This document shows positions 1-10,142 of a stretch of 64,000 bases of DNA, in pieces. The first letter of the stretch is position 1. Each line of letters begins with the position of its first letter. The notes beneath the pieces are model-generated. The model ran no database searches. It saw only the letters and a program-made list of their open reading frames with translations, and was not told the origin of the DNA. The translations under genes were made by a program, and so were the position numbers. The stretch comes from Marinospirillum minutulum DSM 6287 (GTDB lineage Bacteria > Pseudomonadota > Gammaproteobacteria > Pseudomonadales > Halomonadaceae). The stretch lies in assembly GCF_000422325.1 (NCBI RefSeq), contig NZ_AULO01000011.1, positions 186,001 to 250,000 on the forward strand, read 5' to 3'.

Positions 1-1184
1 CTTCGCTAGTTTCTTATGCGTTTTTAATCTGGGTAAGTGTAGAAGCTTTAAACCTTAAAACCTATTTGCCAAAAATTTATAAATTTATGTTAGGTTTTAT
101 GTTGTTGGTTGTCTCTCAGGTGGCATTAACACCTTTAGATCTTTATGGTAAGGGTTTTGAAGTTCAAGGCATTATTTATTTAATAATTGCAATTGTATTT
201 TTTATTAGCTTTTTTTATGTTTGGCATAAAGAAAAATATCGACCACTAACTTTACTGCTTGGTCTAAGCCCTTTTATTTGTTTTTTAGCTAGTTTTTTAT
301 CTTTAGCAATTCTTTTAGGCTGGATTAGTTATGACCGGCGGATTTACTTAATTTGGCAATATGCACCAATTTTTAATACGCTTTTAGTCACTGTGCTGGC
401 AGTTATGCGTTCTTATGAAGAAAAAGGATTACGGCAAGAGCATTTGTTAATGAAGCGAGAGTTGCAGATTGAGCGTGAAGCTGGCTTTCATCAAAGGCAA
501 TTTATGGGTATGGTTTCACATGAATTTCGTACACCCTTAAGTGTTATCTCTATGGCAATACAAAATCTCTGCTTAATGAAGCAAGATGAACCCCAAGTAA
601 CTCAGCGCTATCAGCGCATTCAAAAAGCGATAGACCGTTTGGTGCAATTAACCGATAACTGCCTAGCTGATTCACGCATTTCAGCTAAAGCCTTGAACTT
701 AGAAAAAGAGCAAACAGATTGGGGACAACTTTTAGAAGAATCCTGCTCCTTAGCTTCACTTTCTGAGCAGCATGTTTTAAAAATATCCTTTGCAGGTAAG
801 CCAATCAGTTTTACAGAGCTAGAGGATTACACTGTAATGGCTGACAAGGCTTTGTTACAAATTGCTTTGTCTAACCTGCTTGATAATGCCGTTAAGTACA
901 CCCGCAAAGGGCAGATTCACGTGGATTTAAGTATAAAAAATAACCAATATTTTTTAAATGTTAAAGACCAAGGCGGTGGTATTGCGCCTGAGTTGATTGA
1001 ATTTTTGTTCGAACGTTACCAGCGTAACTTATCGCAAAAAAGTGAATGTTCCACAAGTACCAAAGGCTATGGTTTAGGTTTGTACGTTGCTTTACAAATT
1101 GTTAAAACACACGGTGGCGACTTGCAGTTAATTAAAAATACGCCTCAAGGCTGTACCTTTCAATTAAGCCTACCCAAGGTCTAA
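1..1184 (+). CDS. Sensor histidine kinase with 7TM (7TMR-DISM-like) input region, 5'-truncated by window edge
   Basis: Membrane sensor kinase that should autophosphorylate on histidine and pass phosphate to the response regulator 20 bp downstream. The frame is open to the left edge with no stop, and residues before the first candidate start (TTG at 66) continue a hydrophobic helix, so the true start lies outside the window. About four membrane helices are visible in the first 120 residues, matching the last part of a 7TMR-DISM domain. The H-box VSHEFRTPLS (phospho-His codon near 519), an N-box NLLDNAVKY, a G1 motif DQGGGI and a G2 motif GYGLGLYVA give a complete kinase core. The ligand is unknown. 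The pair converges on the secretion operon to its right, so control of that operon is possible but unproven. Confidence 0.88.
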   Translation, partial: SLVSYAFLIWVSVEALNLKTYLPKIYKFMLGFMLLVVSQVALTPLDLYGKGFEVQGIIYLIIAIVFFISFFYVWHKEKYRPLTLLLGLSPFICFLASFLSLAILLGWISYDRRIYLIWQYAPIFNTLLVTVLAVMRSYEEKGLRQEHLLMKRELQIEREAGFHQRQFMGMVSHEFRTPLSVISMAIQNLCLMKQDEPQVTQRYQRIQKAIDRLVQLTDNCLADSRISAKALNLEKEQTDWGQLLEESCSLASLSEQHVLKISFAGKPISFTELEDYTVMADKALLQIALSNLLDNAVKYTRKGQIHVDLSIKNNQYFLNVKDQGGGIAPELIEFLFERYQRNLSQKSECSTSTKGYGLGLYVALQIVKTHGGDLQLIKNTPQGCTFQLSLPKV

Positions 1185-1203
1185 ATTTTAACTAAAAAGT
1201 AGG

Positions 1204-1923
1204 ATGAAAATAATAATGTTAAAAAAACCGACTATTGCAATAATTGAAGATAATAATGACCTTCAAGAAGAGCTTAGTTTTTTTCTGGAAGCTAAAGGTT
1301 TTGAGTGTTGGAATGCGACCAGTGCTGAAGATTTTTGGCGCAAATTACATTTACAAAAAGCCGATATATTTTTAGTGGATATCGGGTTGCCGGGCGAAGA
1401 TGGCTTTAGCCTTATTAGTCATTTAAGTAAGTTGGGTGATTTTGGTTTAGTTATTATTACTGCCAGAGGTGGTAAAAAAGACTATTTAAATGGTTTAAGT
1501 TTGGGTGCAGACCTTTATCTTGTAAAGCCAGTAAACTTTGCAGAGCTTAATGAAAAGTTAGAAGCCCTATGGCAGCGTATGCAGCTTGATAAACAGGAAG
1601 GTACTTTACCTTTAAAGGCAGAAAATAAAAGTCCTAACTGGGCAATAGACTACTCAGCTTGTAACCTTGTAAACCCTAAGGGAGAAAACTTACTTTTAAC
1701 ACAGCAAGAAAAAGAATTGTTAGCTCTACTTTTAGAGCAAACTAACCAAATACTTACCCGTACTTATTTGAATGATGTTTTATTCAGGCATCAAGACTAT
1801 TCAGAAGATACACACCGTGTTGATGTGATTGTTAGCCGTTTACGCAAAAAAGCCCGTGAGCAAGCATTTAACCTTCCACTTAAGTCTATTTTTGGTAAAG
1901 GTTTGGTTTTTATTGTTGAGTAA
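1204..1923 (+). CDS. OmpR/PhoB-family response regulator
   Basis: DNA-binding partner of the kinase upstream. The receiver domain (about residues 8-120) has the acidic pair ED near residues 15-16, phospho-acceptor Asp59 in FLVDIGLPGEDGF, and Lys108 in LVKPV. The C-terminal part (about 145-239) reads as a winged helix of the Trans_reg_C type, including RVDVIVSRLRKKA in the recognition region. The first ATG lies directly behind AGG; the internal ATG at 1216 (MLKKPT) has more normal ribosome-binding spacing and may be the real start. Co-transcription with the kinase is likely. Targets cannot be inferred. Confidence 0.88.
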   Translation: MKIIMLKKPTIAIIEDNNDLQEELSFFLEAKGFECWNATSAEDFWRKLHLQKADIFLVDIGLPGEDGFSLISHLSKLGDFGLVIITARGGKKDYLNGLSLGADLYLVKPVNFAELNEKLEALWQRMQLDKQEGTLPLKAENKSPNWAIDYSACNLVNPKGENLLLTQQEKELLALLLEQTNQILTRTYLNDVLFRHQDYSEDTHRVDVIVSRLRKKAREQAFNLPLKSIFGKGLVFIVE

Positions 1924-1930
1924 TTAATAA

Positions 1931-1965
1931 GAAAAAAACCAGCCGTAGTGGAAGTCTAGGCTGGT
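1931..1965 (-). terminator. Rho-independent terminator of the tpsBA operon
   Basis: Inverted repeat ACCAGCC (1938-1944) and GGCTGGT (1959-1965). Read on the minus strand it is followed by a run of T (plus-strand A tract 1932-1937). It lies 45 bp after the tpsB stop; the plus-strand side lacks a T run. Confidence 0.8.
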
Positions 1966-2009
1966 AAAAGTGTGAAGCGTTTAAAATAATGTTGGGTTTA
2001 TATATTAGC

Positions 2010-3644
2010 TTAAAAGCTGTATTTAGCACTTAACCAAAAGCGTGGGTCATTACCTTTGGTATCGGCTTGTGAGTCACCACCAGAAAGTGCCCAAGCTAGG
2101 TTGGCATCTAGTTGTAGTGTTTTCCAAGCATAGCTACTACCCAAGCCTGCACCTGAAATACGGCGCTTAGAACCATCCACATCACCCCGAGCGGTTTGGC
2201 CTGCATCCACAAAGGTGTAGGGGGTTAAACCATAGGCTGTAGCGTAGCGCACTTCCATTTGAACTACTAAACCACGGCTATCCGAACCTTCAGAAACAGG
2301 GTAGGCACGCACTGCTTGTGGGCCACCCAGTGAAAAGCTTTCAGACCCGTCTAAGTCTTTTTTATCTGTCCACTGCGTATCTAATTTAGTAACTAGTGTT
2401 AAACGCTCGGCCAGGCTTTGTAAACGCACCACTTGCAAATTCAGCTTGGTAAAACTTTGATCCTTCGCTGCCGCGCCGAACTGTTCTATGTCTAATTGCC
2501 CTGGCGTTACAATAAACTGACCATAGGTAATACCACCGCCTGCAAAAGCGTCACGCTTATCAAAACTTATCTGTAGCGGCAAACTATGGCTAGCCGTAGC
2601 TTTTTTAAAGCCAGACAAACCCTTGTCATCTAAATCTTTGTATTGGTAAGTCATTTGTACAGACACGTTAGCTTGCTGACTACGAATGACTGGGTAGCTT
2701 AACCCAGCAGAACTTACCGCAGCCGTACCTTCATAACCTTCAAAACCCTTGCCCAAGGTGTAATCGGTATGCGCATAACCTACATTAGCTGTTAAGCCAG
2801 AACTGCCTACTGGTAAGCTGTATTGTAAGCCACCTAACCAAGTTTCTTCACTGGAATACAACCAAGAAAAGCTTAATTGATCGCCTACGGTAAGTAAGCG
2901 ATTGGCTTTAATAACACCACTGGCACGGTAAGCACCTGAAAAACGGCTGCCATGATTGTCTAAGCTAACTTCACCTGACACACGTTTTTCTGGCGTTACT
3001 TTTACTTCTAAATCACCTGCACCTTGAGTGTCGCTGGGGCGAATAATAGGCGTGGCTTGCACACCAGGCAGGTCGGTAATTAGAAGTAGGCTGCGCTCTA
3101 AAGGCTTGGAAGCTATAACTTCACCCGTTTTTAAAGGGGTTAAAAAGGATTGGGCTTTAGCAGCCAGTGCTGCAGTATTACTGGTGGCTTCTACTTCACC
3201 AAACTTGCCTTCCACGATTTGAATTTGTAGCTTGCCTTGGGTTAAGGTTTGCGCTGGCAATAAAGCACGGGCAAAGGGGTAACCGCTGGCACGATAAAAG
3301 TTAGTAATTTGTTCAGTCATATTGCGCAAACCGGCTAAGTCTTGTGGTTGCTGTAATGCTTCACCCAGTTCTGCTAATAACACTTCATCTGTAAAAACGG
3401 TGTTGCCACTGAAAGCAACTGTAATTAACTCAACGGTTTTTCCACCTGGTTGAACTGCTTGCCCAGTATCGCCGGGCAGCTGTAGATTAATTTCTGACTT
3501 TTTAGGTGCAATTTCCTTAGCTTGGTTTTGTTGTAAAACCTGCCCAGCCCCCAAGGGGGCATCTTGTGCGGTTGCTGCATTGGCTGTAAAAAAAGCTAAG
3601 GTTAAAACCGACAGTGGCAGTAATTTAATATGAGTGTTCTTCAT
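2010..3644 (-). CDS. Two-partner secretion outer-membrane transporter (TpsB, ShlB/FhaC family)
   Basis: Outer-membrane channel that exports the large TpsA protein encoded just upstream. The chosen start (MKNTHIKLL, ATG at 3644) has AGGAG seven bases upstream; an in-frame start 14 codons earlier would lie inside the intergenic space and looks wrong. The 544-aa protein has a Sec signal peptide ending near ANAATA, a POTRA region around residues 65-140 with VAFSGNTVF, and a 16-strand-type barrel with FSFSLGGPQAVRAYP close to the C-terminus and a terminal phenylalanine (AKYSF). Size matches the family (about 550-600 aa). It follows tpsA by 31 bp, so the two form an operon. Confidence 0.93.
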   Translation of the reverse strand: MKNTHIKLLPLSVLTLAFFTANAATAQDAPLGAGQVLQQNQAKEIAPKKSEINLQLPGDTGQAVQPGGKTVELITVAFSGNTVFTDEVLLAELGEALQQPQDLAGLRNMTEQITNFYRASGYPFARALLPAQTLTQGKLQIQIVEGKFGEVEATSNTAALAAKAQSFLTPLKTGEVIASKPLERSLLLITDLPGVQATPIIRPSDTQGAGDLEVKVTPEKRVSGEVSLDNHGSRFSGAYRASGVIKANRLLTVGDQLSFSWLYSSEETWLGGLQYSLPVGSSGLTANVGYAHTDYTLGKGFEGYEGTAAVSSAGLSYPVIRSQQANVSVQMTYQYKDLDDKGLSGFKKATASHSLPLQISFDKRDAFAGGGITYGQFIVTPGQLDIEQFGAAAKDQSFTKLNLQVVRLQSLAERLTLVTKLDTQWTDKKDLDGSESFSLGGPQAVRAYPVSEGSDSRGLVVQMEVRYATAYGLTPYTFVDAGQTARGDVDGSKRRISGAGLGSSYAWKTLQLDANLAWALSGGDSQADTKGNDPRFWLSAKYSF

Positions 3645-3675
3645 GGTTTCTCTCCTATAAATAAGTGGTTTTAAA

Positions 3676-6600
3676 TTACTGTTCACTGTTATCTAGGTCG
3701 CTGATATTAAGACCGCCTTCAATCACAAACACCTGCATTAAACCGCTGTTGTTGGTGTTTGCATTAGCAAAGTTGTTACCGGCAGACTCATCCACTTCAA
3801 CCAGTTCTAAACTACCGGTTTGTTGAGAAAAGTTGGCCGTTGAGCTATCAAAATTAGCAGCATTAAATGAACCTAATCTAGCGTTGGTGCTGGTTTGTTG
3901 CTGAATGCTGGCAATAAGATTATTTGCTTTACTACCGCTGCCGCCAGAAGTACCTCCACCTGTAGCGCCGCTACCGCCAGTAGTACCTCCACCTGCAGTG
4001 CCGCTGCCGCCAGAAGTACCTCCACCTGTAGAGTTTGATGGTCCTATAACCCACACTTTTTTATAGCCTTTAGAAGTGTCCTGCCAAGCTAAAAATGGGG
4101 TTCTGGTACTAAGGCTGCTGTCTACTACTAAATCCCAACCTTCAAAAGTTGCAGCATTTTGTAGTTCGGCAGTAGTTTTTCCGTACCTTGCCTCATCATG
4201 TGCACCAGTAGTTGTCGTTTTATCATAGTAAGAATTGGTTATTGTTGAGCCAGGGGAACCACCAGCAATGCCGCCGGTTCGAGAGTCTTTTCCAGAGGCA
4301 CTTACTTCAGCGGTTGAATAGGAGTTGTTAATGGTTATACCTAGAGCAAGTCCAACAAGACCACCGGCATGTGAGCCGAGCTCTGTAGAAGTTACTTTAG
4401 CCGTTGAATAAGAGTTGGCTAATGTTCCCTTGTAATCAGGAGCATTTCCAAAACGCCCAACAATACCACCCACTGAAGAGCCACCCGTAACTTCGCCTGA
4501 TGTGAAGACATTAGATATTGATACACCGCTGTCTACTGAATCAGTATCAAACCCAACAAGTATGCCAGTAGCTAGTGTACCCTTAACATTGGCATTAGTA
4601 ACACCAATATTCTTTATAATGGCACCGCCATTTATATAGCCAAATAATCCAACGTGGTTAACACGGTCGATATAAAGGCTATCGATGGTATGACCTAAAC
4701 CATCAAAATTCCCATTAAATTGTGTGACATTTCCACCAAGAGGATTCCAGCCTTGGTCACCGTTAGCCAAAGCAGCCCCATCTTTTACTTGCATGGTGTA
4801 GCCATCGGTTGTAGTGCCTAAGTTATTTGATAAATTAAAATAATAACCTTTATTAACAACATTGATGTTGCCTACGTTTTGCAGTTGATTCCAATTGCTG
4901 ATGGTATAGGCATTGCCATCAACACCCATTCCGCCTGCGAACAAAGTGGTGACTCCAGACTTGTCTGCATTTCTTGTGACATTTGTAAGATAGGGAAGTA
5001 GTGTTACTTCATAGCCCGCAACAGCTGCACCACCAGCGTGTGTTGACCAGCCTGCTACACTGGAAAGAGCAGCTGATATTTGAGCTTTGGTTTTACCTAA
5101 AGCACTATCCCCCATAACAGCAGTATTTGTTTCTTTGTCATAAAATGAGTTAGTTATATTTGCAGGGCTACCTTCTCCAATTAATCCGCCAGTGAATGTA
5201 GACCCTGTAACAGTGTTTGAGCTGTAAGAGTTTTCTAACTTGGAACGTGTTAAGGTACCAACCAGCCCACCCACTTCACTAGCACCGCTAACTGATCCTG
5301 TGGCGTAGGAATTTTTAATGTTATTTAGGTTGCTAGAAAGTGTAGAATCTGACGAACCTACTAGGCCACCTACTTTAGAATTGCCTACTACACTGCCAAC
5401 AGAATATGAAGAGCTTAAATTCGACATATTTAGACTGCCAATTAAACCGCCAGTGTAATCGACACCTGTAACATTAACATTAGAGATTAAGTGCTGGAGA
5501 TTACTAAATTGGTTAATATCCCCAGAGTTACTTGTACCTAAAATTCCACCTATATAGTCGTTTCCTTTTACTTTACCCTGCACAGAAACATTAGATACAT
5601 CTCCGCGCCCATACCCTACAAGCCCTGCAACATAATTTTTACCCTCTATATCGACATTGGATAACTGAATGTTTTTTATTAAAGAAGTTGTGTCTGTTGA
5701 TCCAAAAAGTCCTATATAATCTTTTGAACTATCGCTTATATGCAAATTAGAAATAGTATGGCCTAAGCCATCAAACATGCCTGAGAATAAGTCACTATTT
5801 ATTCCTATGGGGGTCCAGTTGTCTGTTCCAGTAAGAGTTAAGTCAGTTCCTAGTGCGTAGTTCTTAGTAGCATCTCCGAGTGTCATAGCTTGCATAGCAG
5901 CGGCATCAGTTACAACCGTCCAGTCAACCACGGCACCATCACTACCCAACTTGGTAGAAAAATTCTGACCAGCCGTTAAATCAACTGGGGCTTTAATAGA
6001 ATAATCAGATGTATTGCCTGATGCAGCACTGCCCTGACCATATAAAAGCTCAAGCTTTCCTGAGGCCTGAATGCCTTGGTAACTTGTACCACTCCAATCA
6101 ACACTGCCTATAGCTATTGAGTTGGCATCGGCAACTGCAATAGCACCAACATTAGTAGCACTTAAGATTTCGATATCATTGGTAGCAGTTTTTAAATTGA
6201 CTGTATCAGAATTAAGTACTAAGAGGTTTTTAGCTTTAATCGTGCTAGTAGAGTCAGAAGTGATTGTTCCTTTAGAACCATCAGTACCGTCTAATACCAC
6301 TAACCCTTGGCTGGTAATATTGGAAGCATTGTTAATATTGATGGCATTGCTACCAGTAACTTTCTTGCCAGAAATTGAGATAGTGCCTGTGCCTGCTGAA
6401 ATACTGCCGTCTTTTCTTGTCCTTGCACCATCACCTAATGCTACCGCATCCGAATCACCCGACGAAAACCCATGTATGTCAATCGTTCCTGTACCGTTAG
6501 TTTTGATATCACTATTAATACTGACACCGCGTGCAAAAGTTCCGCTCTTGCCTCGGCCTCGAATGTTAATATTTCCACCCGCGGCATCAAGCGAACCGCC

Positions 6601-8163
6601 TAGTGTTACTCCACGAGTCTCCTGAGCACTTCCAGCTACACCTTTTGCATAGCCAGTGAGAGGATCAGTTCCACCGCCAATGGTGATATTGCCACCATTA
6701 CTATGAACAGAAGAGTTTTCCTTTAGCCATACACTGCCAGCTTGTGTATCGGTTGCCTCTTGATCTCCGCCTGCACGTGCCCAAAAAACCAGGTTCAACT
6801 TACCGGATGTAGATGATATTTCTTTATTGCTATCAACTGTAATGCTGCGGTCCGCTTTTAGAGTAAGCGTGGTATCTGTGTTACCACTGGTCACTTTAAT
6901 ATCATCATTAACAAAAATATTACCATTGGTTCCAGTTAAGGTGTCGCACGCGGCACCAGTACATGATCCAGTAGCACTGGTGTCTAAGGTAACGTTGTTT
7001 GTTTGTAACGCTGTGGCTAATGCGGCACCGGTAATATTACCGCCAGTAGCGGCGATAGTAATATCTACGGGGTCTATCAACCAAGTGCCGGTTTTGCCTT
7101 GCTTGGCTAGGGTAGTAACTTTTACATCATTAATTTGCACCTTAGCCGCACTGGTTTCTATAAAGCCGCCATTGCCTTTATTGAGTGCGCTGGCATCGAG
7201 CGTGCCTGCGACTTGCACTAGGCCGCTATTCATATCGCCCATTAGCATAATCGTGCCATCTTCACCGCTGGCTAGGGTTTGGGCCTGGGTAATGCCGGTG
7301 TGGTTAATAACACTGCTGGTCAGAGCATTGGCGGCTTTGGCGGTTAAATAAACCGTGCCACCATCGGCTTTAATTGCACCACCTTGTTCGATGTAGGTTT
7401 CAAGCTCTGATGCTTGAACTTCAATTTTAACGGGGCCGCCTAGGTCTAAAACCACCTTGTTACCTGCACCCATTAAGGTGTTGCCTTTAGGTGTGGTAAT
7501 GCTGCCAGTATTAATAATTTTGGCAGCAATAAATGCGACTGTGCCGCCATTTAAGGTTTGAATATTGCCCTGGTTAATAACCGCATTGCTACTACTGCCT
7601 TCAAAACGGTAATTGCCATTCATAAAGTTTTGATTGCTAATGTTTAGGGTAGAAGCCACCAAAGAACCCACATCCACTCGCGCAGTTTGGCTAAATAGAA
7701 TGCCGTTGGGGTTAACTAAAAACACTTGGCCGTTGGCTTTTAGTGCACCACGAATGTTAGAGACTTGATTACCTAACACACGGTTTAGCGCTGCGGCTTG
7801 AGTGTTGGGTTGTACAAAGTTTACGCTGGCATCTTTACCAATAGAAAAGCTTTGCCAATCCACCACCATATTTTGGCTGGTTTGGTTAATGGTCATATTT
7901 TGACCCTTGCTGCTAATTTGCCCGTTACCAACAGTAACTTGGCCGCCTGTTGGTAGATTATTAGCTAAAGCAAAGGAGGGGAGGGTAATAATTAACAGGC
8001 TGCCTGCAGCGAACTGGGATAAAAGGTTTTTAAGTGAAAGATTAGCACCTTGGCGAGTGCCGCTACTGGCTTTAGTGGCTTTACCATTACTGGATGCATA
8101 TTCAGAAACGGCTTGCCAAACTTGGCGGTTTTTATTCCAGACAACTTTAAACAGGTTGTTCAT
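3676..8163 (-). CDS. Two-partner secretion exoprotein (TpsA), filamentous haemagglutinin-like with GLUG repeats
   Basis: Large secreted or surface adhesin-type protein of about 1495 aa. The start ATG at 8163 follows TGAGGTG with good spacing; a GTG two codons earlier is unlikely. The N-terminus MNNLFKVVWNKNRQVWQAVS is the extended signal region (ESPR) typical of TpsA and trimeric adhesins. Residues about 70-205 form the TPS secretion domain, with VNPNGILF. The middle carries imperfect beta-helix repeats and two blocks of GLUG motifs (about residues 780-1005 and 1140-1305), each introduced by FDGLGHTI. A Gly-Ser-Thr linker of three 11-aa repeats precedes a C-terminal tail with VFVIEGGLNI. Adhesion or biofilm function is inferred from the family; no enzymatic domain is visible. 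Confidence 0.9.
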   Translation of the reverse strand: MNNLFKVVWNKNRQVWQAVSEYASSNGKATKASSGTRQGANLSLKNLLSQFAAGSLLIITLPSFALANNLPTGGQVTVGNGQISSKGQNMTINQTSQNMVVDWQSFSIGKDASVNFVQPNTQAAALNRVLGNQVSNIRGALKANGQVFLVNPNGILFSQTARVDVGSLVASTLNISNQNFMNGNYRFEGSSSNAVINQGNIQTLNGGTVAFIAAKIINTGSITTPKGNTLMGAGNKVVLDLGGPVKIEVQASELETYIEQGGAIKADGGTVYLTAKAANALTSSVINHTGITQAQTLASGEDGTIMLMGDMNSGLVQVAGTLDASALNKGNGGFIETSAAKVQINDVKVTTLAKQGKTGTWLIDPVDITIAATGGNITGAALATALQTNNVTLDTSATGSCTGAACDTLTGTNGNIFVNDDIKVTSGNTDTTLTLKADRSITVDSNKEISSTSGKLNLVFWARAGGDQEATDTQAGSVWLKENSSVHSNGGNITIGGGTDPLTGYAKGVAGSAQETRGVTLGGSLDAAGGNINIRGRGKSGTFARGVSINSDIKTNGTGTIDIHGFSSGDSDAVALGDGARTRKDGSISAGTGTISISGKKVTGSNAININNASNITSQGLVVLDGTDGSKGTITSDSTSTIKAKNLLVLNSDTVNLKTATNDIEILSATNVGAIAVADANSIAIGSVDWSGTSYQGIQASGKLELLYGQGSAASGNTSDYSIKAPVDLTAGQNFSTKLGSDGAVVDWTVVTDAAAMQAMTLGDATKNYALGTDLTLTGTDNWTPIGINSDLFSGMFDGLGHTISNLHISDSSKDYIGLFGSTDTTSLIKNIQLSNVDIEGKNYVAGLVGYGRGDVSNVSVQGKVKGNDYIGGILGTSNSGDINQFSNLQHLISNVNVTGVDYTGGLIGSLNMSNLSSSYSVGSVVGNSKVGGLVGSSDSTLSSNLNNIKNSYATGSVSGASEVGGLVGTLTRSKLENSYSSNTVTGSTFTGGLIGEGSPANITNSFYDKETNTAVMGDSALGKTKAQISAALSSVAGWSTHAGGAAVAGYEVTLLPYLTNVTRNADKSGVTTLFAGGMGVDGNAYTISNWNQLQNVGNINVVNKGYYFNLSNNLGTTTDGYTMQVKDGAALANGDQGWNPLGGNVTQFNGNFDGLGHTIDSLYIDRVNHVGLFGYINGGAIIKNIGVTNANVKGTLATGILVGFDTDSVDSGVSISNVFTSGEVTGGSSVGGIVGRFGNAPDYKGTLANSYSTAKVTSTELGSHAGGLVGLALGITINNSYSTAEVSASGKDSRTGGIAGGSPGSTITNSYYDKTTTTGAHDEARYGKTTAELQNAATFEGWDLVVDSSLSTRTPFLAWQDTSKGYKKVWVIGPSNSTGGGTSGGSGTAGGGTTGGSGATGGGTSGGSGSKANNLIASIQQQTSTNARLGSFNAANFDSSTANFSQQTGSLELVEVDESAGNNFANANTNNSGLMQVFVIEGGLNISDLDNSEQ
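3928..4026 (-). repeat. Three 33-bp tandem repeats inside tpsA
   Basis: Three imperfect in-frame 33-bp units encode GGGTSGGSGTA, GGGTTGGSGAT and GGGTSGGSGSK. A low-complexity linker of this kind can change copy number by slippage without shifting the frame. Confidence 0.85.
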
Positions 8164-8298
8164 AGACACCTCAACTTACATTGCTTAACAGAAATAACGA
8201 TTAGCTGTAGTTTGAAGTGTTTTTTTTTATTGTGTCAGTCTCAATTCTCTCAAAACTCACAAGAAACAACATAAGTTAGGGTGTTTTTTTATGTTTTG

Positions 8299-10020
8299 TT
8301 ACAAATCTTTTTTAAATTCAGCTAGGCAGACTCGGTTTCTGCCTTGGGTTTTGGCTTGGTAAAGGGCTTTATCGGCTCGGTTAAGGGTGCTTTCAATGGA
8401 TTCTTGGCTGGCGATACTCATTTCTGCTACGCCTATACTGGTGGTTATTTTTATCTTGGTGGATTCATCTAGTTTAATGTTGTGTTCTGCAATGCCTTGG
8501 CGAATGCGTTCAGCACACTCTTTTGCTGCTTGGCTGTTAGCACTGGGCAGGAGAATAACAAATTCTTCACCACCAAAACGGGCAATTAAATCTTGTTCTC
8601 GGCTAAGTTTTTGAAAAATACTGGCAACTTCAATTAACACTAAATCACCTGCTTTATGCCCGTGCTGGTCATTTATAGCTTTAAAATGGTCTATATCAAG
8701 CATCATCACTGCTAGTTGGTCATTGGTTTGCTGCGCTTTTTCAACTAGGTGGGTGGCCTCTACTAAAAAATAACGGCGGTTATAAAGCTGGGTAAGAGGA
8801 TCGGTAGCCGCTTGCTTGGTTAGTTCGGCTTGTTTAGAGCGGATGCTCTCTAGTATTTTTATGCGGTGAGAAATAATAAAGGCTAGGGTTAGCGCTTCTA
8901 AAACTATGCCAATACCTACGCCGTGGCTGTTTACATAGTTGGGTTCTACTAGCCCTTTGTAGTAAAGAACGGCATAAGCATTAAAAATAACAAAAAAGGT
9001 GTGGCCAATTAAAAAGTATTTTACTAGCGGGTTGCCTTTGCGGAATAAGGAAATACTAACCGAGAAGGTAACTAGCATCATAATTAAAGCCAGGTTGCTG
9101 GCGTATTTTAACGCGCTGGAAATATTAAATAAGCCATAAATAAAGCCAACAACTAATAAGGCTAGAATAGCTTGCAAGCCTTTATGCTCTTTGGGGTAGG
9201 TTTGCGAGGTTTCAAAAATGGCCATCATAAACAACACCAAAAAAATGGGCATGGTGAAGACGGTTAGATTAAGCATAAACACCCAATCACCATAGGCATT
9301 GAAGGCTTTGCTAACTAATCCGTAGGCAAGGGCTATCCAAAGCTGACCTGAAACTAGGTAAAGGGAATAGAGAATGTTTTCTTTTTTGCTGGTGGCTAGG
9401 TAAAGAAGGCTGTTATAGAAGACTAGCGCGACCATCATGCCGACTAAGAGTGCTATATCTAAATGCCCACCAACCAATGCTTTACGCGAGTGTTCATCGT
9501 CGTAAATTTCTGCTGCAAACCATTGGTGAGAATAGGCGTGGCTTTTAATGTATAAAGTTGTGCTGGTTAGTGCAGGCAGTACAAAGGGATAAACCACTGT
9601 GCCTTGGTACATTAAGGGATGGCTGCTGGCAGTATTAAGGTTAATTAAGGTTTGGTTAACCAACAGCGGTAAGTTATTGGCTCGGCTAGACTCTTCAACA
9701 ATTGCAACTGAGCGTAGGTGGTAGGCTTTGGGTAGATGCAAGTAAAGTTTTTGCTGTTGTTTTTCTTGGTTATCTAGTTTTATTCGGTACCAAGTAACGG
9801 ATGCTTGATTACCTAGGGTAGTGGTGTTGTTGGTTGGTTGAAAAGTTTGATTGCGTAGCTGCTCAAAACCCATTACTTGTGAGGTGTCGGTAAAATATTC
9901 TAGGGTATAATTTTTTAGCTTTATTGCGCCTTGGTTGATGTTGATTGCAGGCGAGGCTAGTGCACTTAAACTAAAGATGCACAAGAAAAATGACAGTAAA
10001 AATAGGCGATAGCTAGCCAC
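8299..10020 (-). CDS. Membrane diguanylate cyclase (7TMR-DISM extracellular + 7TM + GGDEF)
   Basis: Synthesises cyclic di-GMP from GTP in response to an extracytoplasmic signal. A signal peptide (first 23 residues) is followed by a periplasmic DISMED2-like sensor (about 30-170), seven membrane helices (about 185-395) and a GGDEF domain (about 405-570). The active-site motif is RFGGEEFVILLP, and DPLTQLYNRRYF opens the domain. The start is GTG with AAGG upstream. It is a monocistronic-looking gene between tpsA and cobU. The sensor architecture resembles the kinase at the left edge, but the partners are separate. Intact catalytic residues suggest an active cyclase. Confidence 0.92.
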   Translation of the reverse strand: MASYRLFLLSFFLCIFSLSALASPAININQGAIKLKNYTLEYFTDTSQVMGFEQLRNQTFQPTNNTTTLGNQASVTWYRIKLDNQEKQQQKLYLHLPKAYHLRSVAIVEESSRANNLPLLVNQTLINLNTASSHPLMYQGTVVYPFVLPALTSTTLYIKSHAYSHQWFAAEIYDDEHSRKALVGGHLDIALLVGMMVALVFYNSLLYLATSKKENILYSLYLVSGQLWIALAYGLVSKAFNAYGDWVFMLNLTVFTMPIFLVLFMMAIFETSQTYPKEHKGLQAILALLVVGFIYGLFNISSALKYASNLALIMMLVTFSVSISLFRKGNPLVKYFLIGHTFFVIFNAYAVLYYKGLVEPNYVNSHGVGIGIVLEALTLAFIISHRIKILESIRSKQAELTKQAATDPLTQLYNRRYFLVEATHLVEKAQQTNDQLAVMMLDIDHFKAINDQHGHKAGDLVLIEVASIFQKLSREQDLIARFGGEEFVILLPSANSQAAKECAERIRQGIAEHNIKLDESTKIKITTSIGVAEMSIASQESIESTLNRADKALYQAKTQGRNRVCLAEFKKDL

Positions 10021-10142
10021 TAAAAGAACCTTATTTATTGGTTAGGGCGTTAAGAAAAATATTTTAGCAGCCTTTGTTCATTAAAGTATCGCATAGGTAA
10101 GGGTTTTATTTTTGGCATTGAGATTTCTATTTAGGGGTGACT

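Noticed and set aside
6122-7351. Two long plus-strand open frames opposite tpsA
   Set aside because: Antisense shadows of a repetitive Ser/Thr/Gly-rich gene; no ribosome-binding sites and Val/Leu/Pro-biased composition.
7907-8274. Plus-strand open frames over the tpsA start
   Set aside because: They oppose the conserved ESPR and TPS region and show no recognisable domain.
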